Shown: in pieces, positions 9,235 through 18,941 of the stretch
Numbering within the stretch: position 1 is the stretch's first letter
How the letters are laid out: each line of letters opens with the position of its first letter
Assembly (NCBI GenBank): GCA_020348925.1
Contig: CP070758.1
Span: forward strand, 292,941-356,940
DNA: 64,000 bases
Direction: 5' to 3'
Origin: Gemmatimonadota bacterium
GTDB lineage: Bacteria > JBHIER01 > G020348925
Program-made: the position numbers and the translations under genes
Notes under the pieces: model-generated
Database searches by the model: none
The model's input: only the letters and a program-made list of their open reading frames with translations
What the model was told of the DNA's origin: nothing

Positions 9235-9298
9235 GTGTTGAGAGATATATGACTCCTACTGACGTTCAAGTTCGCTTAGCGATGAAGGAGAACGTATC

Positions 9299-9715
9299 AT
9301 GCGATTGGCAGTAGTCGATACGGAGCGGTGCGTCGGCTGCCAGCAGTCTATGTTTGCCTGTGTGAGGCGGCAGGGCGAGGCGGGATTGGCCAAAACATGC
9401 ATAGCGGTGAGATCCGTGGGAGGGACTGAGAGGGGCTTCGTCGTCATCGTCTGCAGGGCCTGCGACGACCCACCCTGCGCCAAGGTGTGCCCTACCGAGG
9501 CGCTCGTTTCTAGAAAGGGCGGTGGTGTACGACTCGATTCCGAGAAATGCATCGGGTGTGGCCACTGTCAGGGGGCCTGTCCCATTGGCGCCATCTTCTG
9601 GGATGAGGAGACGAACAAACCGATGATTTGCGTCCATTGCGGTTATTGTGCTAAGTACTGTCCGCACACCGTTTTGGAATTGGAGAGAGAGGAGGCCGAA
9701 CATGTTGAACGATGA
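9299..9715 (+). CDS. Four-cluster ferredoxin, AOR partner
   Basis: 138 residues with sixteen or more cysteines arranged as in electron-transfer subunits of the DmsB/HycB type: CVGCQQSMFAC, CRACDDPPCAKVCP, CIGCGHCQGACP and CVHCGYCAKYCP. It should bind four [4Fe-4S] clusters and carry electrons in the cytoplasm. Its last codons overlap the start of the AOR gene by 14 bases, which indicates translational coupling and makes it the probable electron acceptor of that enzyme. The ATG follows GATGAAGGAGAACGTATC. Confidence 0.92.
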   Translation: MRLAVVDTERCVGCQQSMFACVRRQGEAGLAKTCIAVRSVGGTERGFVVIVCRACDDPPCAKVCPTEALVSRKGGGVRLDSEKCIGCGHCQGACPIGAIFWDEETNKPMICVHCGYCAKYCPHTVLELEREEAEHVER

Positions 9716-11468
9716 TCCTCTGGCGAATGTTCTCTACATCGATCTCTCCAAAAGAAGTTACAGGGTTGCGCAGCGACAGGATCTTTTTGAGAAATACGTG
9801 GGCGGAGCCGGTGTGGCCGTCCAACTCCTTGAGGAGGAATGTCCTCAAGGGTGCGATCCCTATGGGCCCCACAATCCGATTATTTTCGCAGTGGGACCTT
9901 TGACCGGTCTCTTCCCCCTTGCCTCAAAAACGGTGGCCATGTTCAAATCGCCCCATACCGGCAATTTGGGCGAGAGTCATTGCGGCGGAAGGAGCGCCGT
10001 CGCCCTGCGTATGGCTGGTTATGGCGCCATCGTGATTAATGGCACCAGTGACATCCCTGTTTATGTGGCAATCCACGACGGGCGGGTCCATTTCAGAGAT
10101 GCATCCGTCCTGTGGGGCATGGGCAGCAGATTTACAGTCGGCCGGATCATCAGGGAGAACGAGCCGGGGTCCGGATTGCGGACCATCATGCGCATAGGCA
10201 GAGCGGGCGAGCAGCTCGTCTCGTATGCCAGTGTCACCACAGAGACGTATCGCCACTTCGGCAGGTTGGGTTTGGGTGCTGTTTTTGGGTGCAAGAAGCT
10301 CAAGGCGGTTCAAATTTCAGGGAAGCGTTCTCTTCCCGTAGCGGATCAAAAACAGTATCGAACCACATATGATGAGATTTACAAGACAGCGGTATCTTCC
10401 TCTGCCATGAAGAAATATCATGACCTTGGAACCCCCCAGAATGTCCTCCCCTTGAACGATCTCGGTGCCCTTCCCACTCGGAATCTCAAGGAGGTGAGGT
10501 TCGAGGGTGTCTCGAACGTCTCTGGTGAAACGCTGGCCGAACAGTTTTTGGGCCGGCGCCTGGCGTGTTCCCATTGTCCTGTGGCTTGTATTCATGTGGC
10601 GGCCTTGCGGGAGCCCTACGAGGACGAACCGTATTTTTACAAGACCTCGATGATCAGTTATGACTACGAACCCATCTATGCCTTAGCGACTATGCTGGGT
10701 GTTTCGGACAACCGAGGTTTTTTGGAGCTGATGGATGAGGTGGAGACGGTGGGTGTGGATGCCATGAGCACCGGCGTGATTCTGGCCTGGGCCACGGAGG
10801 CCATGGAGAGGGGGCTCATCTCCGAAAAGGAGACACTGGACCTTGAGCTGAGCTGGGGAAATCACAGGGCGTATGTGGAGGCGGTGCGACGGATCGTGTC
10901 GCAGCCGAACGACTTTTACAGGGCCTTGGCCCGTGGTGTCAAACATGCTGCGGATCAATACGGCGGAGCCGACTTCGCCCTGAGCTTCGGAGGCAATGAG
11001 ATGCCGGGCTATCATACAGGTCCCGGAGCCCATGTGGGAGCCCTCATCGGGGCGCGGCACGGCCATCTGGATAATGCGGGTTACAGTCTCGACCAGAAAG
11101 CTGCCGCTACCGAACTCCCCACTCCTGAAAAACTTGTGGCTGCCCTGATGGCCGAAGAGGAGTGGCGTCAAGTTCTCTCGAGTCTCGTTGTCTGCTTCTT
11201 TGCCAGGGGCATCTATACGCAGGAGATTGTATCGGAAACACTCCGGTCGGCCGGTTTTGAATTGTCGAAGGAGGATATGGAAAAGATCGGCATGATGATT
11301 CACAGGAATAAGTATCGGTTCAAAATCCGGGAGGGTTTTTCCCTGGATGACGTTCGGTTGCCGAAACGAATTTTTGAAACGGAGTCACCGATCGGGATGT
11401 TGGACAAAGCATACTTTCAAGATGCCCTAAGCCACTTTAAGAATATGCTTCTTGCAAGTGAGTCTTGA
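9702..11468 (+). CDS. aor: Aldehyde:ferredoxin oxidoreductase, tungsten pterin enzyme
   Basis: 588 residues, close to the family norm of about 600. It oxidises aldehydes to carboxylic acids with ferredoxin as acceptor, using a tungsto- or molybdo-bispterin and one [4Fe-4S] cluster. The N-terminal AOR domain contains YVGGAGVAVQLL and SPHTGNLGESHCGGRSAVAL. The cluster ligands are the CSHCPVAC group near residue 287 and a distal cysteine in VVCFFARGIY. The ATG at 9702 is chosen because it opens the family-typical NVLYIDLSKRSY; frames upstream overlap the ferredoxin. The exact aldehyde (glyceraldehyde-3-phosphate, acetaldehyde or other) cannot be inferred, but its place among glycolytic genes suggests sugar or amino-acid fermentation. 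Confidence 0.93.
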   Translation: MLNDDPLANVLYIDLSKRSYRVAQRQDLFEKYVGGAGVAVQLLEEECPQGCDPYGPHNPIIFAVGPLTGLFPLASKTVAMFKSPHTGNLGESHCGGRSAVALRMAGYGAIVINGTSDIPVYVAIHDGRVHFRDASVLWGMGSRFTVGRIIRENEPGSGLRTIMRIGRAGEQLVSYASVTTETYRHFGRLGLGAVFGCKKLKAVQISGKRSLPVADQKQYRTTYDEIYKTAVSSSAMKKYHDLGTPQNVLPLNDLGALPTRNLKEVRFEGVSNVSGETLAEQFLGRRLACSHCPVACIHVAALREPYEDEPYFYKTSMISYDYEPIYALATMLGVSDNRGFLELMDEVETVGVDAMSTGVILAWATEAMERGLISEKETLDLELSWGNHRAYVEAVRRIVSQPNDFYRALARGVKHAADQYGGADFALSFGGNEMPGYHTGPGAHVGALIGARHGHLDNAGYSLDQKAAATELPTPEKLVAALMAEEEWRQVLSSLVVCFFARGIYTQEIVSETLRSAGFELSKEDMEKIGMMIHRNKYRFKIREGFSLDDVRLPKRIFETESPIGMLDKAYFQDALSHFKNMLLASES

Positions 11469-11583
11469 CATGAATTTCGGAACAGTATTGTGCTTGAGGT
11501 CCAAGAAATATCTTTAAGAAACGGAATAACAAATTCAAGCTCGAAGGAGCCTGTATACGATTCAGAACGGAAGCGAAAGAGAT

Positions 11584-12675
11584 ATGGGTAAAAATTTAAA
11601 ACGCGTAGGTATTCTGACCGGTGGCGGTGATTGCCCGGGCCTGAACGCCGTCATTCGGGCGGTGACCAAAGCCGCCATGGGAGGCGGAATTGAGGTTGTG
11701 GGTATCGAGGATGGGTATTTGGGCCTCATTCAAAACCGAATGCGGGTTTTGAACAACGAGGACGTCAGTAACATTTTGACCACCGGTGGAACGATCCTGG
11801 GGGCGTGCAATAAATCCAATCCGGCCGCCTATAGCGTGCCGGAGGGGGAGGGGTGGGTGGTCCGCGACGTCCGTGACAAGGTTGTGGAGCATTACGAGTC
11901 CGCAGGGTTGGATGCCTTCGTCGTCATCGGGGGAGACGGCACCATGAGCAGTGCCGTGAAGCTCATCGAGCGCGGGCTGAACATCGTAGGTGTGCCAAAG
12001 ACCATCGATAACGACTTGTGGGGGACGGACATCACCTTCGGGCACGATACGGCCGTTCAAACCGCTGCCGAGGCTTTGGACAAGGTCCATACCACAGCCT
12101 CCAGCCATCATCGGGTTATGGTTGTGGAGCTTATGGGACGCTATGCAGGGTGGCTGGCCTTGAACGCCGGCCTCGCATCAGGAGCCGATGTCATCCTTAT
12201 TCCCGAAATAGCCTTCGATATTGAAAGGATCTGCTCAAAGTGCGTTGAGCGAAGTAAGCACGGGAAACGCTTCACCATTATTGTCGCCGGCGAAGGCGCC
12301 AAGCCGGCGGGAGGGGAGTTGTTCGTCGAGCGTGTGGATGACACATCTCCGGATCCGATCCGCCTGGGAGGCATTGCCCATTATGTCGCCAGGGAGGTTG
12401 AGACGCGCACAGGACTTGAGAGCAGATCGATAGTTCTGGGCCACATCCAGCGCGGAGGGATACCTACGCCGAGAGATCGCCTTTTGGCCACCCAATTTGG
12501 CTTTCACGCTTTCGAACTCCTGCAGCAGCGTCGATTCGGAAGAGTCGTTGTGGAGAGAGAGGGCAAGATCGGCTCGACACCGATCGCCGATGTCGCCGAC
12601 AAGATCCGGACCGTCCCCCTTGACCACGTTCTGATACGGTCAGCCCGAGCGGTGGGAACGTACTTCGGGGATTAG
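11584..12675 (+). CDS. pfkA: 6-phosphofructokinase
   Basis: 363 residues. It phosphorylates fructose 6-phosphate to fructose 1,6-bisphosphate. The N-terminal phosphate loop reads LTGGGDCPGLNAVIRA. The catalytic PKTIDNDL lies near residue 138, and the substrate segments VVELMGRYAGWLALNAGLAS and LGHIQRGGIPTPRDR follow. In this family a Gly in GGDG(T) usually goes with ATP use, whereas Lys in PKTIDND is shared with PPi-dependent and group III enzymes. The combination here (Gly plus Lys) resembles the ATP-using group III enzymes of actinobacteria, so ATP is the better guess. The gene follows AOR after 115 bases on the same strand. Confidence 0.94.
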   Translation: MGKNLKRVGILTGGGDCPGLNAVIRAVTKAAMGGGIEVVGIEDGYLGLIQNRMRVLNNEDVSNILTTGGTILGACNKSNPAAYSVPEGEGWVVRDVRDKVVEHYESAGLDAFVVIGGDGTMSSAVKLIERGLNIVGVPKTIDNDLWGTDITFGHDTAVQTAAEALDKVHTTASSHHRVMVVELMGRYAGWLALNAGLASGADVILIPEIAFDIERICSKCVERSKHGKRFTIIVAGEGAKPAGGELFVERVDDTSPDPIRLGGIAHYVAREVETRTGLESRSIVLGHIQRGGIPTPRDRLLATQFGFHAFELLQQRRFGRVVVEREGKIGSTPIADVADKIRTVPLDHVLIRSARAVGTYFGD

Positions 12676-12725
12676 GATCTGGAATTAGGATCGAAGATTA
12701 GGATCGAAGATTGCGATCGGGTATT
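12676..12725 (+). repeat. Short tandem repeat after pfkA
   Basis: Imperfect repeats of ATTAGGATCGAAG lie just downstream of the pfkA stop codon (about 12681-12713). They carry no evident coding or terminator function. Confidence 0.55.
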
Positions 12726-12784
12726 GGCTTTCGACCTGAAAAGAGTCTGAAATCTTTCAAGCACAATAGGGAACAGGAGGAGAA

Positions 12785-14191
12785 ATGGAGATCAAGTTGA
12801 GTTTCCTGGGCGCTGCCCGGAACGTCACTGGATCGAGATATCTGATTGAGGCCAACGGCTCAAGAATATTGGTGGACTGCGGGCTCTATCAGGAACGAGA
12901 TCTTAGAGAACGAAACTGGGATCCGTTTCGTATTCCACCCAGTACAATCGATGCTGTTCTTCTCACCCATGCCCACCTCGACCATTGCGGTTTGTTGCCG
13001 AAGCTGGTCCGGGAAGGCTTCCAAGGAAAGATATACTGTACGGCCGCCACATCTGAGATTGCTCAGATCGTGCTTCTTGACTCCGCACATTTGCAGGAAG
13101 AGGATGCGGAGTTCAAGCGAAAGAGACACGAGAGGGAGGGAAGGACAGGACCGTATCCTGTGGTTCCACTTTACACTACGGAGCAGGCCGAGGCCTCCTT
13201 TCCTCTGTTCAAAACTGTGCGATACGAGGAGCCTGTAAAAGTGGGAGACGGCATCGAAGCCAGCTTTCACGATGCCGGCCACATTCTCGGCTCATCAATG
13301 ATACGAGTAAGTGTCAACAGCAATGGCCAGGAGCGGACGATCGTTTTCTCCGGAGACGTGGGTCGCTGGGATAGACCCATACTCCGCGATCCAACGATCT
13401 TCGATCAGGCCGATTACCTGCTCGTGGAGTCCACCTATGGAGACAGGGTGCACGATGACGAAGAGGATATAAACAAGCAACTTTCGGACGTTATAAGGGC
13501 TACCCGAAAGGCCGGGGGGAACATTGCCATTCCAAGCTTTGCTGTCGAACGATCTCAGGAGATTCTGTATCATTTGAACGAGCTCTTGATGAAAGATCTT
13601 ATTCCGCATCTCATGGTTTTTGTCGACAGTCCCATGGCCATCAGTGTAACGGAAGTGTTCGAACACCATCCGGAATTGTTTGACGAGGACATGATGGAAT
13701 TGATCCGCCGACGGGAATCCCCCTTCGACTTTGCGGGCTTAAAGATGACGAGAACCGTGAAGGAGTCTAAAGCCATAAATCATATTAAGGGAACCGTCAT
13801 AGTCATAGCAGGGGCGGGAATGTGCACAGGGGGGAGGATTAAGCATCATTTGGTCAATAATATCTCACGACCGGAAAGTACCATACTCTTTGTCGGCTAT
13901 CAAGCGGTTGGAACCCTTGGAAGGCACATAGTCAATGGGGCCAAGGAGGTCAGAATATTGGGCGAAACGTACCGCGTGAACGCCAACATCATACAGATAC
14001 ATGGGTTCTCCGCTCATGCGGATCGGGACGATCTTTTCAAATGGGTATCGGGTTTGCGGACTCCCCCCAGACACGTATTCGTTACTCATGGGGAACCCGA
14101 GGCGGCTGATGCCTTCGCCGATCTCATTCAGAAGAAAACGGGCTGGGACACCTCGGTGCCGACCTATCAAAGCGAGGTTGTTCTGAAGTAG
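12785..14191 (+). CDS. Beta-CASP metallo-beta-lactamase RNase
   Basis: 468 residues. The zinc site motif THAHLDHCG is near residue 62, with later ligands in DAGHILGSS and SGDVGRWDRP. The beta-CASP part includes IAGAGMCTGGRIKHHL, and the C-terminal HGFSAHADRDDL is typical of the CPSF/RNase group. Members of this family are RNA endo- or exonucleases of the Ysh1/TTHA0252 type and act in cytoplasmic RNA processing. The start at 12785 follows AACAGGAGGAGAA. It sits between pfkA and glgP on the same strand, but I see no functional link to carbohydrate metabolism. Confidence 0.93.
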   Translation: MEIKLSFLGAARNVTGSRYLIEANGSRILVDCGLYQERDLRERNWDPFRIPPSTIDAVLLTHAHLDHCGLLPKLVREGFQGKIYCTAATSEIAQIVLLDSAHLQEEDAEFKRKRHEREGRTGPYPVVPLYTTEQAEASFPLFKTVRYEEPVKVGDGIEASFHDAGHILGSSMIRVSVNSNGQERTIVFSGDVGRWDRPILRDPTIFDQADYLLVESTYGDRVHDDEEDINKQLSDVIRATRKAGGNIAIPSFAVERSQEILYHLNELLMKDLIPHLMVFVDSPMAISVTEVFEHHPELFDEDMMELIRRRESPFDFAGLKMTRTVKESKAINHIKGTVIVIAGAGMCTGGRIKHHLVNNISRPESTILFVGYQAVGTLGRHIVNGAKEVRILGETYRVNANIIQIHGFSAHADRDDLFKWVSGLRTPPRHVFVTHGEPEAADAFADLIQKKTGWDTSVPTYQSEVVLK

Positions 14192-14358
14192 TAATGAATG
14201 GTACGGAATGGCTGGAGCGAAGCATTGAAAAAGCGGATGACGCGTATTTTATTTTGAAACTCGCTTTCTCTATTGAGGTGACGGAGTTTTGAAACCATGT
14301 ATTCAAAGTATTCACTCTGAGTAATAATGCACCGGAGAATTCGGGAGGAGACTGAATA

Positions 14359-16911
14359 ATGAAGCATGCGATTCATACATTTACCGTGACACCCAAACTG
14401 CCGCAAAGATTGAGCTGTTTGAGGGATATCGCGTATAACCTCTACTGGAGCTGGAACAACGATATCGTTGAGCTCTTTCGCCGCTTGGATGCCGATCTTT
14501 GGGATGAGACTGGGCACAATCCCGCATTAATGCTGGGTCTTATTGGGCAGGAACGACTTGAGGAAGTGGCCAGGCACGATGCTTTCCTGGCCCATATGGA
14601 TCGCGTCAGGGAGAGCCTGGAAAGCTACATGAAGGCAGCCTCATGGTACGACAAACAGAGCCGGCAGAACAATTTATGTATAGCCTACTTCTCCGCGGAA
14701 TACGGCATTACTGAATGTCTGCCGTTTTACTCTGGCGGCCTTGGGGTTCTTGCAGGGGATCATCTCAAGTCCGCGAGTGATCTGGGATTGCCTCTGGTCG
14801 GCGTAGGACTCCTCTACCAGGAGGGATACTTCAATCAGTACCTCGACTCTGACGGCTGGCAACAGGAATCGTACCCTGAGAACGACTTCTATAATATGCC
14901 GATTCAGCCTGAGCGGGATAACGCGGGCAATCCGTTGAAGATAGAGGTCGAATACCCCGAGGGACCGGTTTTTTCGCAGATCTGGCGGGCACAGATGGGC
15001 AGGGTTCCCCTGTACCTCTTGGATACGAATATACCGGACAATAAAAATCCGGAGGATCGGGATATTACCGACCGATTGTACGGTGGGGATCAGGAGTATC
15101 GTATCCGTCAAGAGATTATGTTGGGCATTGGCGGATTGCGTGCTTTGGATGTCCTGGGGATCCAGCCCACCGTGTACCATATGAACGAAGGGCACTCGGC
15201 CTTTCTTATCTTCGAGCGTATCCGCCGACTCATGCTGGAACGTAATCTTAACTTCGAGGATGCATTTGAGATGACATTGGCCTCAAACGTATTCACAACG
15301 CATACGTCCGTACCTGCGGGTATTGATATTTTCGCTGACAAAATGTTGGATAAGTATTTTTCCAATTATTGTACGGAGTTGGGGATTTCAAAAGACGTCC
15401 TCCTCTCTCTCGGGAAGCGATCGCCTGAGAGTCATGACTTCTGTATGGCCTCCCTTGCTCTCCGATCCTCGGAATTCTCAAATGGCGTCAGTACGATACA
15501 CGGTGAAATTTCAAGAAATCTGTGGAAGGCTATGTGGCCGGAGGTCCCCCAACACGAAATTCCGATTGCCTCAAATACGAATGGAGTCCACATCAGTTCT
15601 TGGATTTCGAAAGATATGGGACCGCTGTTCAACAGATATCTGGGTCCCAAGTGGGCTGAAGATCCTCTGGATAAAGAGGTATGGGACAGGATCGATGAAA
15701 TTCCCGACGTCGAACTCTGGCGCAATCATCAGCGTCGCCGGGAGCGTTTGGTCGCTTATGCGAGACAGAGTTTACGGACACGACTCGAACGGAGGGGCGC
15801 GTCTCGCTCTGAAATCGAGGGATCGAAAGAGGTGCTCAATCCCTCGGCGCTCACTATCGGATTTGCACGACGGTTTGCCGCCTATAAGAGAGCCGATCTG
15901 ATTTTGAAGAACTCAGATCGATTGGCTCGAATCTTATCGAACACGGAGCGACCGGTACAGATTATTTTTGCGGGGAAAGCACACCCACAGGATGAAGAAG
16001 CCAAAGATATTCTGCGAAAGCTCATTCATCTGTTGCGTCAGGAGCCCTTTCGAAGCAGAATTGTTTTTATCGAAAATTATTCGATGTCTGTGGCGAGATA
16101 TATTGTTCAGGGCTCTGATTTATGGCTGAATACGCCGCGTCGTCTCAACGAGGCCTGCGGTACGAGCGGAATGAAAGCGGCAGCCAACGGTGTTATCAAT
16201 ATGAGTATTTTGGACGGTTGGTGGGACGAAGCGCATGGGACTGACATCGGCTGGGCCATCGGGCACCGAGAGATGTATGAAGACTTTGATTATCAGGATA
16301 AAGTGGAAAGCAACATGATCTACGAGATGCTGGAGAAGGAGATCGTTCCGACGTTTTACGAACGGGGATCTGATAATCTTCCGCGTCGATGGATTGCATT
16401 GATGAAGGCGAGTATGCGTTCCATCTGCCCCGTTTTTTACGCGAACAGAATGGTCTGTGAATATTACCAGAGATTCTATCAGCCGTGCGCTCAGCTGGCG
16501 AACAATCTATCTGCCGGTAATTTCGCTCGGGCCAAGCGTCTGGCCCTCTGGAAATCACACATGCGCGAGAAGTGGCAACAGGTTATAATAAACACCGTGG
16601 AGTCGGATTCTGATCCTGTGGAAGTCGGCTCAAAGCTCCGTGTCCGGGCTGAAGTTTATCTCGGATCCTTTGAACCGAAGGATGTGTCGGTTCAGATCTA
16701 TTCGGGTCGAGTCGATTCAAAGGGAGAAATTGTGTCCGGCCAGGGTATCGAAATGGAAAACGTCGAACCCAAAGGCGGTGGTGCCTATCTCTTTCAGGGG
16801 GCAGTTCCTTGCCGAAGCAGCGGTCAACACGGATATTCGGTCCGGGTTTTGCCCAAACACGAAGATCTCAATAATCCCTTCATCATGAATTTGATCACCT
16901 GGGTGTTCTGA
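14359..16911 (+). CDS. glgP: Alpha-glucan (glycogen) phosphorylase
   Basis: 850 residues, of the shorter bacterial/archaeal GT35 type. It releases glucose 1-phosphate from glycogen or maltodextrins. The N-terminus (LRDIAYNLYWSWNNDIVELF) and CIAYFSAEYGI with GGLGVLAGDHLKSASDLGLP are diagnostic of this subfamily. The pyridoxal-phosphate lysine lies in EACGTSGMKAAANG, followed by SILDGWWDEA. A C-terminal extension of about 110 residues (from VGSKLRVRAEVYLGSF) is a beta-sandwich also found in relatives. With pfkA and pyk close by, it supplies hexose phosphate to glycolysis. The ATG follows CGGGAGGAGACTGAATA. Confidence 0.95.
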   Translation: MKHAIHTFTVTPKLPQRLSCLRDIAYNLYWSWNNDIVELFRRLDADLWDETGHNPALMLGLIGQERLEEVARHDAFLAHMDRVRESLESYMKAASWYDKQSRQNNLCIAYFSAEYGITECLPFYSGGLGVLAGDHLKSASDLGLPLVGVGLLYQEGYFNQYLDSDGWQQESYPENDFYNMPIQPERDNAGNPLKIEVEYPEGPVFSQIWRAQMGRVPLYLLDTNIPDNKNPEDRDITDRLYGGDQEYRIRQEIMLGIGGLRALDVLGIQPTVYHMNEGHSAFLIFERIRRLMLERNLNFEDAFEMTLASNVFTTHTSVPAGIDIFADKMLDKYFSNYCTELGISKDVLLSLGKRSPESHDFCMASLALRSSEFSNGVSTIHGEISRNLWKAMWPEVPQHEIPIASNTNGVHISSWISKDMGPLFNRYLGPKWAEDPLDKEVWDRIDEIPDVELWRNHQRRRERLVAYARQSLRTRLERRGASRSEIEGSKEVLNPSALTIGFARRFAAYKRADLILKNSDRLARILSNTERPVQIIFAGKAHPQDEEAKDILRKLIHLLRQEPFRSRIVFIENYSMSVARYIVQGSDLWLNTPRRLNEACGTSGMKAAANGVINMSILDGWWDEAHGTDIGWAIGHREMYEDFDYQDKVESNMIYEMLEKEIVPTFYERGSDNLPRRWIALMKASMRSICPVFYANRMVCEYYQRFYQPCAQLANNLSAGNFARAKRLALWKSHMREKWQQVIINTVESDSDPVEVGSKLRVRAEVYLGSFEPKDVSVQIYSGRVDSKGEIVSGQGIEMENVEPKGGGAYLFQGAVPCRSSGQHGYSVRVLPKHEDLNNPFIMNLITWVF

Positions 16912-16998
16912 GCAATGTGGCTGATCTCCGAAAATCATGACCTGCGTGATGATCCACTCTGATCTTCCGCCTCCTCTGAATCATCAGTAATTTTTCTC

Positions 16999-17026
16999 TT
17001 GACAACACATATCAGGAATATATATT
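16999..17026 (+). promoter_or_regulatory. Sigma-70-like promoter
   Basis: TTGACA (16999-17004), a 16-base spacer, then TATATT (17021-17026), in an AT-rich stretch. It would start a transcript with a leader of about 650 bases before the lamin-tail gene at 17692, or a shorter RNA. Confidence 0.6.
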
Positions 17027-17691
17027 GAATATACTTTGAGAGGAATCCGTAGGTTTTTTTCTATGTGTTAATTTTTGAAGAGTGAAGTATAGTTATCGTC
17101 ACTTTCGGCTTTTAACCCGATCAAGGAGGTAAAGTAAATGGTACCGCTCCATAAAAGGAATTTTTTCTACCGTTAATGTCCATGTCGGCAGTACAGAGGT
17201 TTCTCCCCTGTGTGCACATATCGTATAAGCGATTTTCCCCGGGCCATAGGTTTCCTGATCAAAGTATCTCCATGCCCTGAAAAGGGGCAATGGACGCTTT
17301 GTGGTGTTGCCGACCGGGAGGACTCGCGATTTTAGAGCTTGCTGGGATGGTCTGTACGCTCGAAATTGAATGAAAGGAGGTGAATTGTACTCGTAATTTC
17401 ATTTGGGGAGGAGAACACCCCTCGAGTACGTCGATTGACCGGCGGAACGAAATCATCGACGGTAGAAGAAACCAAGACCTTTGTGATTGAAACTCAGGCG
17501 CTCTTGATCCTGGGCTCACATACTGCGAATCGACCACTGCTTTCAAAAAAAGAATCATGTTGTGAACAGAAGAAGGATTGAGGGATCTCTCCTTGTGCAA
17601 GCGTTGATCAGCGCCTAAGGTACCTTACTCTCCTCACATTTTCGTTGTCTGTTGTCCATTGACGTTTTGTCTTTGAAGGAGGAGGTATGCC
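17027..17691 (+). other. Long leader or intergenic region before the lamin-tail gene
   Basis: 665 bases with no convincing gene. It holds a 12-codon ORF with a strong ribosome-binding site (17138-17176), a second free-standing AAAGGAGGTGA near 17374 that leads only to a very short frame, and a possible hairpin GGCAA/TTGCC around 17285-17311. I compared the stretch 17280-17325 with cyclic-di-GMP aptamers and found no match. Confidence 0.4.
17138..17176 (+). CDS. Possible leader peptide, 12 residues
   Basis: The ORF reads MVPLHKRNFFYR and stops. Its only support is a near-perfect AAGGAGGT seven bases before the ATG. It lies about 100 bases downstream of a good promoter and could be a regulatory leader peptide or a spurious start. 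Confidence 0.25.
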   Translation: MVPLHKRNFFYR

Positions 17692-18732
17692 ATGAAAAAG
17701 CAGTTCACAGTAGTCCTCGTATTCGCCCTCCTGCTGGGCCAGAGACTCTGCCTCTCGGCGGAGCTGCAGAATACGATGAACAGGACTGTCGTCATCAATG
17801 AGATTATGCAGAATCCGGCTGCTGTCTCCGATGCGAAAGGGGAGTGGTTCGAATTGTACAATATGGGAGATGAGGATGTGGACATCAATGGTTGGAGGAT
17901 CGCGGATAACGGAAGTGACGAGCATGTCATAGATGGCGGCGGTCCGCTCCTCGTCCCAGCCAAAGGGTACCTTGTTTTGGGGAAAAATGCCAATCAGGAG
18001 GATAACGGCGGTGTTTCGATTGACTACCAATATGGAGATTTTACCCTGGGCAATAGTGATGATGAGGTCATAGTACTTGATGCGGACAGCCTTGAAGTGG
18101 ACCGTGTCGAATTCGACGGGGGCCCCGCATTTCCCGATCCCGCCGGTGCCTCCATGGAATTGAACAGTCCGGAGTTGGACAACAACGTCGGAGAGAACTG
18201 GCACACCGCTTTTACCCCTTATGGAGATGGGGACTTCGGCACCCCTGGGAACCCCAACAGTATTGGATTAACGATCAGGACGTCACAGCTTCCCGATGGG
18301 GCGGTGGGGATCGAATATAGCCGGATGATCGAAGCAGAAGGCGGTATTCAACCTTACACGTGGCAACTTGTCGCCGGAGCGTTGCCGGAGAGTCTCTCCC
18401 TCGACAGCACCGGTGTCATCTCCGGAGTCCCCGCGGTTCCCGATACTCAGGTCTTTACTGTTGAGGTGAGGGATGCTGTTGACAATGTGGCTACAAGGGA
18501 GCTGTCGTTGATCATTGTGGCCTTTCAGATCAATAGAGGCGATGTGGACAGTAATGGCGAGATCGATGTGCTGGATGTACTGGCTGTGGTCAACAGCATT
18601 CTCGGGCTTGTGGAGCTGGGATCCTTGGAACTCCAATGCGCGGACTGCAATGCTGACGGTGGGGTCGATATTCTCGACGCCCTGGGTATCGTGAACGTGA
18701 TTCTGGGTCTCGGCGAATGCGAGCCGGTCTGA
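17692..18732 (+). CDS. Secreted lamin-tail domain protein with dockerin
   Basis: 346 residues. A signal peptide (MKKQFTVVLVFALLLGQRLC) leads into a lamin-tail domain (VVINEIMQNP, WFELYNMGDEDVDINGWRIA, about residues 32-175). A putative Ig-like domain follows at about 190-280 (GGIQPYTWQLVAGALPESLS, TGVISGVP). A two-repeat type I dockerin closes the protein (GDVDSNGEIDVLDVLAVVNS, DCNADGGVDILDALGIVNVI). Lamin-tail domains are non-enzymatic beta folds on bacterial secreted proteins, often anchoring or scaffolding. The start at 17692 follows GAAGGAGGAGGTATGCC. The dockerin is of the same kind as in four other secreted proteins of this window. Confidence 0.85.
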   Translation: MKKQFTVVLVFALLLGQRLCLSAELQNTMNRTVVINEIMQNPAAVSDAKGEWFELYNMGDEDVDINGWRIADNGSDEHVIDGGGPLLVPAKGYLVLGKNANQEDNGGVSIDYQYGDFTLGNSDDEVIVLDADSLEVDRVEFDGGPAFPDPAGASMELNSPELDNNVGENWHTAFTPYGDGDFGTPGNPNSIGLTIRTSQLPDGAVGIEYSRMIEAEGGIQPYTWQLVAGALPESLSLDSTGVISGVPAVPDTQVFTVEVRDAVDNVATRELSLIIVAFQINRGDVDSNGEIDVLDVLAVVNSILGLVELGSLELQCADCNADGGVDILDALGIVNVILGLGECEPV

Positions 18733-18905
18733 AATCATCGTAAAGTTGTAGTTTTTTATTTTCGAGAGGAGGAATGAAACGGATCCTTATTGAGTAGCCA
18801 CTCTTTTTTCGGAATGTGAGATGATTCCGGATCATGGCATGTGACGTCACTGCTTTCACATATACGATCGTCATAAATTGAGCGGAGCGGAGATCAGCAT
18901 GCCAG

Positions 18906-18941
18906 GCCGCCCCAGTTGAAATAATTGGGGCGGCTTTTTTT
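18906..18941 (+). terminator. Intrinsic terminator
   Basis: GCCGCCCCA (18906-18914) pairs perfectly with TGGGGCGGC (18926-18934) around an 11-base loop, followed by T7. It lies 173 bases downstream of the lamin-tail gene. Confidence 0.92.

Noticed and set aside
10683-11303. 206-codon minus-strand frame opposite AOR
   Set aside because: Antisense shadow without ribosome-binding site or motifs.
17280-17325. Possible cyclic-di-GMP aptamer on the plus strand
   Set aside because: ACGCTTTG and TTGCCGA occur, but the GNRA stem, the CGGGTCT segment and the order of elements are missing.
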